A stretch of DNA of 64,000 bases from Sphingobacterium puteale (GTDB lineage Bacteria > Bacteroidota > Bacteroidia > Sphingobacteriales > Sphingobacteriaceae): contig NZ_RBWS01000007.1 in assembly GCF_003627955.1 (NCBI RefSeq), forward strand, positions 248,001 through 312,000. Reading direction: 5' to 3'. The notes under the pieces are model-generated. The model did no database searches and was not told the origin of the DNA. It was given only the letters and a program-made list of their open reading frames with translations. Numbering within the stretch: the first letter of the stretch is position 1; each line of letters begins with the position of its first letter. A program made the translations under genes and the position numbers. Of this stretch, positions 17,979 through 27,700 are shown piece by piece.

Positions 17979-18187
17979 ATTCGCTATCATTTGGGTACAA
18001 TTTTACCCAAACGATACCACCAATAATTACCCGATTAGCAAATACTGTAAAACAAGTCAAGCGCAACAGCTTGTTTCTTAAGGAAGAATTACGGAACTTA
18101 GAAAAAGAATATAGACCAAATCAGAAGACCGATGATTTTGGACGAATCAAGAAAATCGATGACGAATCAAAAAACGAAAAGAACTGA
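17979..18187 (+). other. Gap holding a start-less open stretch, possible gene remnant
   Basis: The 381-base gap 17901-18281 contains no complete gene. One plus-strand frame is open for about 69 codons to TGA 18185-18187 with no ATG. Its sequence is protein-like and strongly charged (RLANTVKQVKRNSLFLKEELRNLEKEYRP, then IKKIDDESKNEKN), as for the tail of a helical protein. A stop precedes it, so it may be a decayed gene. The last 90 bases repeat short 'gacgaatcaa' and 'gatgaaac' words. Weak evidence. Confidence 0.25.
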
Positions 18188-18281
18188 ATAAAATACGATG
18201 AAACCATCATGATTTATTCAAACCGAGTGAAACGAGCTCATTTATACCGATGAGACCAACACTTATGAAGAATTTATACAG

Positions 18282-18515
18282 ATGAAACAATTAGCTTTAT
18301 TGATCATGTTCATCGGAATGTCGAGCATGGTTTTCGGACAAGAAATTAGCCGTTCAACGACCCAAACAATTACGCAATCTGGAATTGGACTTGGTTCTGT
18401 CATTGCCGTCGTCACTTCGTGGGACCGCAACAAATCTATTCTCTGGGCACTGATCCATGCTATCTTGGGGTGGTTTTATGTTATTTATTTTGCATTTACA
18501 CGGAGCAATAATTAA
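18282..18515 (+). CDS. Small membrane protein, 77 aa
   Basis: N-terminal signal-like helix (MKQLALLIMFIGMSSMVFGQ) followed by a short polar stretch and two hydrophobic segments, GIGLGSVIAVVTSW and ILWALIHAILGWFYVIYFAF. The WDRNKSILWA(L/I)IH.ILGWFYVIYF arrangement recurs in short Bacteroidota membrane proteins of unknown role. It is 93 bases upstream of the DUF1877 gene on the same strand. Confidence 0.7.
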   Translation: MKQLALLIMFIGMSSMVFGQEISRSTTQTITQSGIGLGSVIAVVTSWDRNKSILWALIHAILGWFYVIYFAFTRSNN

Positions 18516-18608
18516 TATTTCTGCAGATCATATTTTCAATACAACCAACAGTGTTACATCCTTCTGTAAGCCAGAAAACAAAAAGCAGTCAACCAAAATC
18601 GAAAGATC

Positions 18609-19112
18609 ATGAGCATGGTACAAAATTTCCTTCGTGTCAATTTGGAAACATTGAATAGTTTTCTCACTGATAGTCGTTCATTAAGAAAAATGGTATATAG
18701 CAAAGAAGCTATACATTTGGACAATTTAATAGATATTGATAAAGCTTGGGAAGGTATTTTCTTTTTATTGACAGGAGAATCAATCGGTACATACGATCAG
18801 GCTGCTCCACCGTTATCCTGGCTATTAGTTGGCCCCAATGACGTCGATCGCAATCAGGACATGGGCTATGGCCCAGCAACCTATACAGATATAGAACAAA
18901 CTAAACAGATAGATTTAGCGTTACAGGAAATTTCTATAGATGAACTAACGCAACGTTTTGACTCGGCTACCATGCTTGAAAAAGATATATACCCAGATAT
19001 CTGGGATGATGAAAATGCATTAGAATATCTGCTTCAATACTTCGAAGACCTAAAAACATTTTATCAGATGGCCGCCCTGCATCATGAAGCAGTCATCCTA
19101 TTTCTCAATTAA
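18609..19112 (+). CDS. DUF1877 (YfbM-like) family protein
   Basis: 167 residues. DUF1877 hallmarks: MSMVQNFLRVNLETLNSF at the start, LIDIDKAWEGIFFLLTG, SWLLVGPNDVDRNQDMGYGPATYTD, and IYPDIWDDENALEYLLQYFEDLKTFYQMAALHHEAVILFLN at the end. Function is unknown; members are cytoplasmic and widespread. The GNAT gene follows after 40 bases. Confidence 0.9.
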   Translation: MSMVQNFLRVNLETLNSFLTDSRSLRKMVYSKEAIHLDNLIDIDKAWEGIFFLLTGESIGTYDQAAPPLSWLLVGPNDVDRNQDMGYGPATYTDIEQTKQIDLALQEISIDELTQRFDSATMLEKDIYPDIWDDENALEYLLQYFEDLKTFYQMAALHHEAVILFLN

Positions 19113-19152
19113 AAAGCAATTATTTCACGTTAATAAAAATGATAAAATAACT

Positions 19153-19695
19153 ATGCATATTTCTGAAAAGAGAAGTATCCACATTGAAGAACTAAAGGAA
19201 GTAAATAACAGCGTCGTTTCCGACCTGGTGGCTTTAACATTGGATATTGTCCAAGGAGGGGCCTCTGTAGGCTTTATGCAGGACATAAGCGAAGAAAAAG
19301 CAAGTGAATTCTGGAACAATGTCCTGGCAAAGGTCCAGCAAGAAAAAACAGTGCTACTTGTTGCAAAAGACAGCTCTTCGGACCAGATCGTTGGGACCGT
19401 GCAATTACAAATTGACCTTCCCCAAAATCAGCCGCATCGGGCGGACGTGGCAAAAATGTTGGTGCATTCCGCTTTTCGACGTCTTGGTATAGCGGAAAAT
19501 CTATTGCAACATCTTGAATTAATTGCGAAAAAAAATGGAAAATCACTACTGGTACTAGATACTGTAACAGATAGCCCGGCTCATGCTTTGTACTTAAAAT
19601 GTGGCTGGAAAGTCGTGGGAAACATTCCCAATTATGCACTTTTCCCTAATGGTACCCCCTGTAGTACAACCTACTTTTATAAAAATCTTGAATAG
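19153..19695 (+). CDS. GNAT family N-acetyltransferase
   Basis: 180 residues from the ATG at 19153; an upstream in-frame Met at 19084 overlaps the DUF1877 gene and gives a non-family leader, so it is rejected. The GNAT core is plain: LLVAKDSSSDQIVGTVQLQI, the acetyl-CoA binding loop AKMLVHSAFRRLGIAENLLQHLE (R/QxxGxG/A type) and LLVLDTVTDSPAHALYLKCGWKVVG. It resembles acetyltransferases acting on small amines, including some antibiotic-modifying types, but the substrate cannot be told. Confidence 0.88.
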   Translation: MHISEKRSIHIEELKEVNNSVVSDLVALTLDIVQGGASVGFMQDISEEKASEFWNNVLAKVQQEKTVLLVAKDSSSDQIVGTVQLQIDLPQNQPHRADVAKMLVHSAFRRLGIAENLLQHLELIAKKNGKSLLVLDTVTDSPAHALYLKCGWKVVGNIPNYALFPNGTPCSTTYFYKNLE

Positions 19696-19708
19696 TATCG
19701 TTATTCGC

Positions 19709-19745
19709 AAAAAAACCTCCAATAACTGTTAACTTATTGGAGGTT
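19709..19745 (-). terminator. Rho-independent terminator of the GH92 gene pair
   Basis: 12-bp perfect stem (19714-19725 with 19734-19745, aacctccaataa/ttattggaggtt), 8-base loop. On the minus strand it is followed by seven T, so it terminates the minus-strand GH92 unit ending at 19777. On plus there is no T-tract. Confidence 0.85.
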
Positions 19746-19776
19746 CTGACGGCAAAAACAATGATATTGCTTCCGG

Positions 19777-22020
19777 CTATTTTCTGTACCACACCGGACC
19801 AGGCTTGCTTCCCATTTGGAAAACAAGGGTGGCTCCGGACATGATCTGCTCATGTGTGATATAACTTGTTTCAAGAGGTTTTCCATCCAAAGTAACCGAC
19901 TGGATGTAAATATTGGTTTTATTTACATGATCTGCTTTAATAGTAAACTTTTTCCCATTCGCAAGTTTAAATTCGCTATGTTCAAACAATGGCGTACCGA
20001 TTTCATACCTTCCACTCACTGGATCTACTGGATAAAAACCCAGCGCACTGAATACATACCAAGCAGACATCTGTCCGCAATCATCATTCCCGCTTAACCC
20101 TGACGGATTATTTAGATAGAGTTTTTCCATCACTTCAGCAGCATATTGCTGTGTTTTCCATGGTTGCCCAATTGCATTAAACAAATATATGGCGTGATGA
20201 CTTGGTTCATTTCCATGTGCATATTGTCCGATCATGCCCGTACTGAAGATAGGCAGTTTACTGGTATCTGATGGATGGAAGGTAAACATGCTATCCAATT
20301 TTTGCCCAAAGCGCTCATTTCCGCCGACGAGATCGATCAATCCCGGGATATCGTGTTGAACAGACCAGAAGTATTGCCAAGCATTGCTTTCACAGATATG
20401 TGCACTGTATTCTTCCGGATCAAATGGCGTTACAAAAGCTCCATGACTGTCCCGGGGTTGCATAAATGACGTAGCAGGATTATAGACATTTTTATAATTT
20501 TTTGCTCTTGCAAAAAAGGTATTTGCCACCGCCTTGTTTCCCATTTTATCCGCCATAACCGCAATACAATGATCATCAAATGCATATTCAAGTGTGCGTG
20601 ACAAAGACCAGTTCTCCGCATTGTATTTATCCAAAACATCATAAGGTACATAGCCCAGCTTTTTATACAACCCAATACCTCTGTAGCTATCTATGTTTGC
20701 TGTTGCCACACAAGCTTCCAGTGCTTTATTGACATCAAAATCACCTATTCCTTTCAGATAAGCATCCACAATAACTGGGATTGCATGATTGCCAATCATC
20801 ATATCGGTTTCACTGCCATAGATATTCCATACCGGCAAGCGACCATGCTGTTCGTAAAACGCAATAAATGATTTCACCATATCATTTACCCGATTTGGAT
20901 CAAGATAAGTAAATAGAGGATGTGAAGCACGGTAGGTATCCCAAAGCGAAAAAGTACTGTAATTGGTCCAACCTTCGGCCTGATGTACTTTTCTATCCGC
21001 GCCAAAATAAGCGCCATCTACATCTCCAAATATGGTAGGGGCCAGCATTGAATGGTACAATGCTGTATAGAACTTTACTCTAGTTTCTTTGTCCGCGGTC
21101 TGAATAGCAATCTTACCAAGCTCATTGTTCCAGCTATTTTCAGCTTGGTTTAAATAGTGATCAAAATCATCTGTTGGCACCTCGGCTTTCAGATTTCTGG
21201 AAGCACCGTCCATACTTACCCCTGAGAGGGCTGTACTGAGCGTTACTTGTTCACCAGTAGATGTTTTAAAATCAAAACGTGCCTTGAAAGCCGTACCAAT
21301 ACGTTTGGTCATTTTTGTTATGCTGTCAGCACTTGATTGTATTGCCGAGCTGTCTATATGAACTGCTTGGAAAGGCTTTGAAAATCGGGTTTCAAAATAG
21401 ACACGTTGCCCTCTGGCCCAGCCTTCAGAAAATCGGTAGCCACGTACAGTGACCGAATCGACCACCTCTATATAGGAATCCGTGGTAGCGTCCCAATTCA
21501 TCGCTTTTTTCAGATCCAAAAAAATAGCTGACTGGGCTTCAGGAAATGTGTAACGCTGGATACCGCATCGTGGGGTTGCCGTTAGCTCCACATCAATATT
21601 GTAATCTGTCAGCTTTACTTTATAGTATCCCGCATGTGCTTGTTCATTTTGATGTGAAAACTTGGAATAAATACCCAAAGGCGCCTCAGCCTCATGGTAA
21701 GGCAATGTAACTGGCATAAACGATATATCATATAGATCCCCAGCTCCCGTCCCACTTAAATGGGTATGACTAAAGCCTGAAATTGTGCTATCGGGATAAA
21801 AATATCCCGAAATACGATCCCAACCGGGCAATCCATTATCCGGACTCAATTGCACCATACCAAAGGGCGATTGTGCTCCAGGATAGGTGTTACCCGTAAA
21901 ATCTGTTCCAATAAATGGATTAACAGCTTTTACATACGAACCTTCTGCGGAGTCCTTCTGTGACGCACAAGCCAAGATTCCCAATAAACCTGTGCATGCC
22001 AGGTATTTCATATATTTCAT
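19777..22020 (-). CDS. GH92 family alpha-mannosidase, lipoprotein
   Basis: 747 residues from the ATG at 22020 (MKYMKYLACTGLLGILACASQ, lipobox LACA); a start at 22047 would add nine residues. GH92 hallmarks: VNPFIGTDFTGNTYPGAQSPFGMVQLSPDN, SGFSHTHLSGTGAGDLYD, ESNAWQYFWSVQHDIPGLI (Glu proposed as acid), HGNEPSHHAIYLFN, and SGNDDCGQMSAWYVFSALGFYP (catalytic base Asp). The HGNEPSHH segment matches the group of GH92 enzymes known for alpha-1,2-mannosidase activity. It should remove mannose from N-glycan or mannan fragments with Ca2+. It starts just behind the next GH92 gene and shares its transcript. Confidence 0.94.
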   Translation of the reverse strand: MKYMKYLACTGLLGILACASQKDSAEGSYVKAVNPFIGTDFTGNTYPGAQSPFGMVQLSPDNGLPGWDRISGYFYPDSTISGFSHTHLSGTGAGDLYDISFMPVTLPYHEAEAPLGIYSKFSHQNEQAHAGYYKVKLTDYNIDVELTATPRCGIQRYTFPEAQSAIFLDLKKAMNWDATTDSYIEVVDSVTVRGYRFSEGWARGQRVYFETRFSKPFQAVHIDSSAIQSSADSITKMTKRIGTAFKARFDFKTSTGEQVTLSTALSGVSMDGASRNLKAEVPTDDFDHYLNQAENSWNNELGKIAIQTADKETRVKFYTALYHSMLAPTIFGDVDGAYFGADRKVHQAEGWTNYSTFSLWDTYRASHPLFTYLDPNRVNDMVKSFIAFYEQHGRLPVWNIYGSETDMMIGNHAIPVIVDAYLKGIGDFDVNKALEACVATANIDSYRGIGLYKKLGYVPYDVLDKYNAENWSLSRTLEYAFDDHCIAVMADKMGNKAVANTFFARAKNYKNVYNPATSFMQPRDSHGAFVTPFDPEEYSAHICESNAWQYFWSVQHDIPGLIDLVGGNERFGQKLDSMFTFHPSDTSKLPIFSTGMIGQYAHGNEPSHHAIYLFNAIGQPWKTQQYAAEVMEKLYLNNPSGLSGNDDCGQMSAWYVFSALGFYPVDPVSGRYEIGTPLFEHSEFKLANGKKFTIKADHVNKTNIYIQSVTLDGKPLETSYITHEQIMSGATLVFQMGSKPGPVWYRK

Positions 22021-22053
22021 CGTGTAGATAGCTTCTTTAATTTGCATTGTGGT

Positions 22054-24303
22054 TTATCTGTCTCCGGTAACAATCAGTATATTTTTGCTACTGACCAAAA
22101 CTTGATGGCTTATCTTAAAACCTCCTAGTGGCTTTCCATCGACGATAATTTTTTTGATGAATTCTCCATTGCCCTCTTTTTGGCGTCTAATGGTCACACG
22201 ATCAGACTTAGGGTAATACTTTTTATCAAGCTGAATAGTTACTTTATCAAATACCGGAGTAACGATCGTATAATCTGGTCTGCCGGGACAAAAAGGGTAA
22301 ATCCCTATCATATTCATTAATGCCCAAGTCGACATTGTTCCTGTATCATCATTGCCTGGTATCCCGCTCGGGCTATTCGTAAAATGCTTATCCAAAATCT
22401 GCTTAACCAATTTTTGTGTACGCCATTCTTCGCCTTTTATCTCCGAAAAAACATGTGGATAAAGCATGTCAGGTTCGTTGGTCACATCAAAATACCCCTT
22501 ATCAAAGGTGGCCTGCAATCTGTTCACAAATTTCTTCTTACCGCCCATCAATTGGACTAAACCAGGAATGTCAAATGGTATCGCAAAGCTATAATTCCAG
22601 GCATTCCCTTCATGAAAACCATGGTTAGGCTCAAAATTAGCCCCCATCAATGGATTGAAAGGCGTCAAAAACGATCCATTGGGAAGAATAGGTCTAAAGG
22701 TTCCATATTCTGGAGAATAGTAATGTTTGTACCCCTGTGCTCTCTTACTAAAAGTTTGTGCATCTTTAGTTTTTCCCAACGAGTTGGCCAACTGCGCTAA
22801 ATTCCAATCAGCAACATAGTACTCAATCGCATGAGAAACTGAATTATCAAAAGAATCGCGAAGAGGAACATAACCGTACTTGACATAATCGGCATTGTCC
22901 GGACGGATTCGATTCGTCGAATCCGTTGTTGTCGCCGACTTCAAAAAAGCCTCATAAGCCGTATTTATATCATAGTCCCGAATGCCTTTCATCCAGGCAT
23001 CTACGATCACAGGTACTGCTGGATCACCGTCCATGGTATAGCTTTCACGGCTATAAAGTTCCCACTTAGGCATCCATCCATTTTCTTTATAAATGTCAAT
23101 CATGGAACGAATCATTCCTACCTGTTTATCTGGATAGACCAGCGACATGAGCGGCTGTACATTTCTGTACGTATCCCATAAAGAGAATACGGTGTAACGA
23201 TTATGATTTGCGACAAGGGTCTTTCTATTTTCCATAGCCGGATATTCGCCATTCACATCCTGTAAAATATTTGGATGAATCATGGCATGATACATAGCCG
23301 TATAAAATACCGTTTTTTGATCTTCAGTACCTCCTTCAACCTGAATTCTTGATAATTCATTATTCCACAGAGATGAAGCTTGTGTCCTGACCCGCTCAAA
23401 TCCAAAACTAGGTTGCTCGGCTTCCAGATTCTTTCGGGCATTTTCAACACTCACGAAAGACACGGCCAACTGAACCTCCACACTTTCATTTTCCTGGACA
23501 TCGAAGCTTAAGAACGCGCCAAGGTCATCTCCAGATAATTGGTTCGTATAGTCGGTAAAAATTTTGTATTTACCAGCATCCTTGTTCCAGTCGTTTTCCC
23601 ATTTTTCGCCCGCACGCTGAAATTTCCAGTACCCTTTCTTTGTAGGCTTTTTATTCACGCGCATCACGAAGAAAATAGGATATACAGCCTGATTATTGGT
23701 ATAACAGAATGAACCCAATAATTTCGAACCTTCAAGTTCCGTATCACTGACATAACGAACTGTGGCACCGGTTTCATTCGTCAGTCCCTCACCTAAATTA
23801 AGCAGAATATTAGCCTGCCCTTTAGGGAAAGTAAATTTAGATAATCCCACACGAGCAGTTGCGGATGTTTCGGTTTTGATACCGTATTTTTTTAACACAT
23901 TGCTATAATAACCCGGATGGGCCTCTTCCTGTGTATAAGTACTTCCATACTGATGGTAGTCAACTTCTAGTTTTCCGGCAGTTGGCATCAGTAACAAACT
24001 TCCCATATCAGGACAACCTACACCACTTAGATTGACATGTGAAAAACCGGTGAAATAGCTATTGCTATGTTCGTAAGGTGTAGACCACCAACGTGCATCC
24101 TTATCGAAGGCATTAAGTGATGATCCCATCACATTAAAGGGAGACACATTCATTAAACCATGGGGTACCTGAGCACCGGGATTGGTCGTGCCGTAGTTAC
24201 TGGTACCAATAAAAGGATTCACATAGTCTGTTGGCAGTTTTTGCGCAGACGCTTGCTCCCAAACAAATAATCCCAAAAGAAAATAACGGATAAACTTGAT
24301 CAT
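22054..24303 (-). CDS. GH92 family glycosyl hydrolase (putative alpha-mannosidase)
   Basis: 749 residues from the ATG at 24303, which gives a signal peptide (MIKFIRYFLLGLFVWEQASAQ). The frame opens 13 codons earlier. Family motifs: YVNPFIGTSNYGTTNPGAQVPHGLM, TGFSHVNLSGVGCPDMG, HEGNAWNYSFAIPFDIPGLV and SGIPGNDDTGTMSTWALMNMIGIYP. In the specificity segment it has VTNEPDMLYPHVFSEI where the downstream neighbour has HGNEPSHH, so a different mannosidic linkage (1,3 or 1,4, or mannose-phosphate type) is more likely than 1,2. Only 6-33 bases separate it from the next GH92, so the pair is co-transcribed. Confidence 0.93.
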   Translation of the reverse strand: MIKFIRYFLLGLFVWEQASAQKLPTDYVNPFIGTSNYGTTNPGAQVPHGLMNVSPFNVMGSSLNAFDKDARWWSTPYEHSNSYFTGFSHVNLSGVGCPDMGSLLLMPTAGKLEVDYHQYGSTYTQEEAHPGYYSNVLKKYGIKTETSATARVGLSKFTFPKGQANILLNLGEGLTNETGATVRYVSDTELEGSKLLGSFCYTNNQAVYPIFFVMRVNKKPTKKGYWKFQRAGEKWENDWNKDAGKYKIFTDYTNQLSGDDLGAFLSFDVQENESVEVQLAVSFVSVENARKNLEAEQPSFGFERVRTQASSLWNNELSRIQVEGGTEDQKTVFYTAMYHAMIHPNILQDVNGEYPAMENRKTLVANHNRYTVFSLWDTYRNVQPLMSLVYPDKQVGMIRSMIDIYKENGWMPKWELYSRESYTMDGDPAVPVIVDAWMKGIRDYDINTAYEAFLKSATTTDSTNRIRPDNADYVKYGYVPLRDSFDNSVSHAIEYYVADWNLAQLANSLGKTKDAQTFSKRAQGYKHYYSPEYGTFRPILPNGSFLTPFNPLMGANFEPNHGFHEGNAWNYSFAIPFDIPGLVQLMGGKKKFVNRLQATFDKGYFDVTNEPDMLYPHVFSEIKGEEWRTQKLVKQILDKHFTNSPSGIPGNDDTGTMSTWALMNMIGIYPFCPGRPDYTIVTPVFDKVTIQLDKKYYPKSDRVTIRRQKEGNGEFIKKIIVDGKPLGGFKISHQVLVSSKNILIVTGDR

Positions 24304-24571
24304 ATCATCTTGATAAAGACAATCTACTTTTTTCTGATACAATAAACAGCAGATTGCACATTTTTTAGTGTGGTCACAATACTACAGATAATACCAAAGA
24401 TTTACAAATATCCGCTAAACTTATATCTATCATTTTACAAATGTTAATAGGATTTAGCAAGAGTAAAAATAGACTCGAATTCATCAAGCTCCTAGTTAGC
24501 TTAAAGGATAGTAATATGATCAAAACACAGACGCTAATGCGGATTAGATTCAAGGAGAAAGATCATGCAAC

Positions 24572-24639
24572 AAAAAAATCCTGAAGCGGGGAACTTCAGG
24601 ATTTTTACTAACTAACCAATTATTAACCTAAATTATGAA
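24572..24639 (-). repeat. Box-hairpin element, copy D (candidate small RNA or orphan susC leader)
   Basis: On the minus strand: TTCATAATTTAGG, then AGGTTAATAATTGGTTAG, then a 13-bp stem (24594-24606 with 24574-24586) with loop TTCCCCG and a T-run. It matches the three copies at 52.8-53.3 kb in box, loop and length, while the stem bases differ but still pair. Read on plus it is instead a hairpin with loop CGGGGAA followed by an AT-rich spacer ending in ATGAAA. It lies in the 480-base gap between two GH92 genes, which otherwise holds nothing clear. Confidence 0.75.
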
Positions 24640-24706
24640 AACTACATTGATAACGCCATTCCCCGAGCTTTGTTATCCAGTTCTTCTATGTTTAACCAAA
24701 CTTTAA
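24635..24706 (+). other. Short ORF beginning at the end of element copy D
   Basis: The element, read on plus, ends exactly at an ATG (24635). The ORF that follows is 23 codons (starts MKTTLITPF, contains a hydrophobic middle, ends TKL before TAA 24704-24706). It looks like the beginning of an exported protein that runs into a stop, perhaps the stump of a lost susC, or it may be meaningless. No SusC sequence could be seen beyond it. Confidence 0.2.
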
Positions 24707-24784
24707 CAATCGGTGCCGTTGGTTGCAGAAAGCTACAATCTGAAGATATAATCTCCCATTAAAGCCCATCTCAGTGATACATGA

Positions 24785-27700
24785 TTAATGTGACAAGCCC
24801 CATTGCATATTCGGCTTATCCCCCATTTCCAAAACTAGTTCACCTCCTTTTAGCAATTCCGCAGCGTCAAAATAGAATGTCTGCAGCGGTTTACCGTTTA
24901 GAGTTGCGCGCTGCACATACATATTCTTTTTGCTTGCATTTTTAGCTTTAATAGTGAATTGATCTCCGCGCCCATATTGCCGTCCCAGCTTAATTCTAAT
25001 TTCTTCAAAAGACGGGCTACCAATTTCGTAAATTGGTTTTGTTCGTGTCCCTCCGTCCAGCTGAAATAGTCCTATGGCATTCATGATATACCAAGCGCTC
25101 ATCTGCCCTTGATCCTCATCTCCCAGGTATGCGTTAGAAATACCCTGTCCGTAATAGCGTTCACCGATAGACCGGCTCCATTTTTGTGTAAGCCATGGTT
25201 TGTTCAACCAGTTAAAAATATAAGCAAAATGCATAGACTGTTGATTCCCCTGCACAACCGGATAATCCCAGTATTGATCATTTGGTCCATTATACCGCCA
25301 TTTTTCACTTTCTCCGAACCCCCATTCCAAACGCTTTAGAAACACATCCTCACCAATCATTTTAGCCAATGCTGGGATATCCTGAGGTACAAAGAATGTC
25401 AACTGCCATGCATTTCCTTCAACATAATGATGATTGGCTCCAGATTTAAATGGATCAAAGTCCTGATACCATTCACCCTTGGCATCTTTCATCCGCGCAT
25501 AGCCACTTCTAACATCTATCGCATTCTTCCACCAGCTACCTCTATCATTAAAATAATTGTATTCCTTTTCCTTTCCCAAGGATTTTGCAAATTGTCCTAC
25601 AGTCCAATCGTCAAAACTATACTCCAGGGAATTTGAGAAACGACCCAGGTCATAAGGCACATACTTATACTTCAGATAAACATCCAGATCCCGGTTACCA
25701 GCAAAGCCACCTTCAAATTTCAGCGGACTCGTTGTCTGCATTTTCTGTACCGCTTCAAATGCCTTTGTGACATCGTAATCGCGTATTCCCATCTGGTATG
25801 CCCCCACGATCAAAGGAATCTCATGTTCAGCAACCATCACTGGAATATATTCCATCCCAGCCGGTCCTTTTGCCAGCCAACCATTGGCATCATACATAGC
25901 TAACTGTGATCGCACCCATTTATTTGACCATTCTGGGGTAACCAAGTTCCAAAACTGATTTAAGTTCCAGAATGTATTCCAAAAAGCATCACAGCCCAAG
26001 GCCAGATCTTCCGGATGTTTCATCGTTCTGATCTCTTCATCCGAAGACCGCCATTGCCCATTGACGTCGCTAAATGTATTACGACTGGCCAAGGTTCGAT
26101 ACATATTTGTGTAAAACTTCTCTTTTTCCAAATAGTCATCACTTTTTATCTCCAGGCGCCCCAATAATTCATTCCAAACCTGACGTTGGTTGGCGACCAC
26201 ACGTTCAAAAGACCATCCAAATGGATCTGAAAGTTCTGTTTTCAGATTTTCTGCAGCATTGGCGATACTGACATAGGAAATCCCGGTCCGCAATTGTACC
26301 TCGTTATCTTTGCGGACATCAAATTCAACATACATACCGGCAAATTGAGCACTGTCAGCAACCAGATCAGACTTAGTTGTTATTTTACCGTCATGCCAAG
26401 TTCCGAAATTGATAATCGGTTTATCAAACTCCATGACGAAATAGACAATATAATCTTGTTTCGCATCGGTAGACCAGACATTTTCGGACAACTGGCTACT
26501 GTAGCCAATAACCTTATAATCAGAGACCTTTTTAAGGGAAAGATCTTTGATCTTATAATCATATTCCCCGTTTACTTTAAGATCAATCATCACACGTCCG
26601 GTATCCGATTTATGATAAGTATATTGCTGAAAACTGGATCGTGTACCCGCAGTTAGCTTTGCGTCAATATCCTGGTCAAGTAAATGAACGGAATAGTACC
26701 CCAATGGAGCCTGTTCACTTGCCTTATCTATTGCCGAACGGTAACCTGAATGCGTACTATATTGGTCTCCGACACTAGTTTTCAATTGGCCTGCTGTCGG
26801 AAATGTCCCTAGTCCAGCCATTGTCCATTCGTGTATATGGCTAAATGTTCCAATAGATTCTATTGAAGGTTCATAACCAGCCTGCCAACCAATATTCTGG
26901 TTATCCGGACTGATCTTCACCATTCCAAATGGCATCCATGGACCAGGTGCCAGCATCCATCTAGAATGCGCAGCCCCTATCATGGTGTTGACATAATCCG
27001 AAACCCCACCCAATCTTTTGGGAGATCGTTTTATAGAAGATGTTTGAATTAGTTTATCGTTGATATATATCGCATATTTACTTCGTACCTCTTTCGATAC
27101 ATAAGGCATTGGAATCTCAAGCCGAGATAAGCCCTTCTCATGAGTTTTATCATAGATTTTCTTTCCATCCAACAACACTTTTATACGCTCATCATCTTTC
27201 AATTTCAAGAGATCAACGAGCATATACTGTATGCGCTCGTTTCCTTTTTTCAGTTCAAAATCCGATTGCCATACCTTTTTGATTATGGAAGTGTAATCTC
27301 TTAGCAATTTCACCTGTTGAGGCCCCAATAATTTAAAGGAGTCAAACTCAACCCATCCTCCCTTTATTACAGTAAGCGTAACCTGGTTAAATCCCTCCGA
27401 AATTAGATGCTCGGGTAACGCGATCCGTATCGTAGAAGCGCTGGACTTCGAACCTGTACCTACCGGATCGACAGGCCCGTCCCCATTCTTCAGTTCGTAA
27501 TTATAAGATTTACCATTGACTGCGATCTGTAGGGTTGGTTTATTTTTGGGATCGTTATTTGCTAATTTTACCTCCAGGGCCCATTTCCCATTTTCAACGT
27601 TTCCACTTAAGACACTGTATAAATTCAAAAAGTGGGTTCTCAGACCAGAAGTTCCGCCTGTTCCACCCCATTCATTAGCAGGTCCGGGCAACACATAGGG

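Noticed and set aside
19084..19152. Upstream start for the GNAT gene at 19084.
   Set aside because: It overlaps the DUF1877 coding end and gives a leader unlike the GNAT family; ATG 19153 is better.
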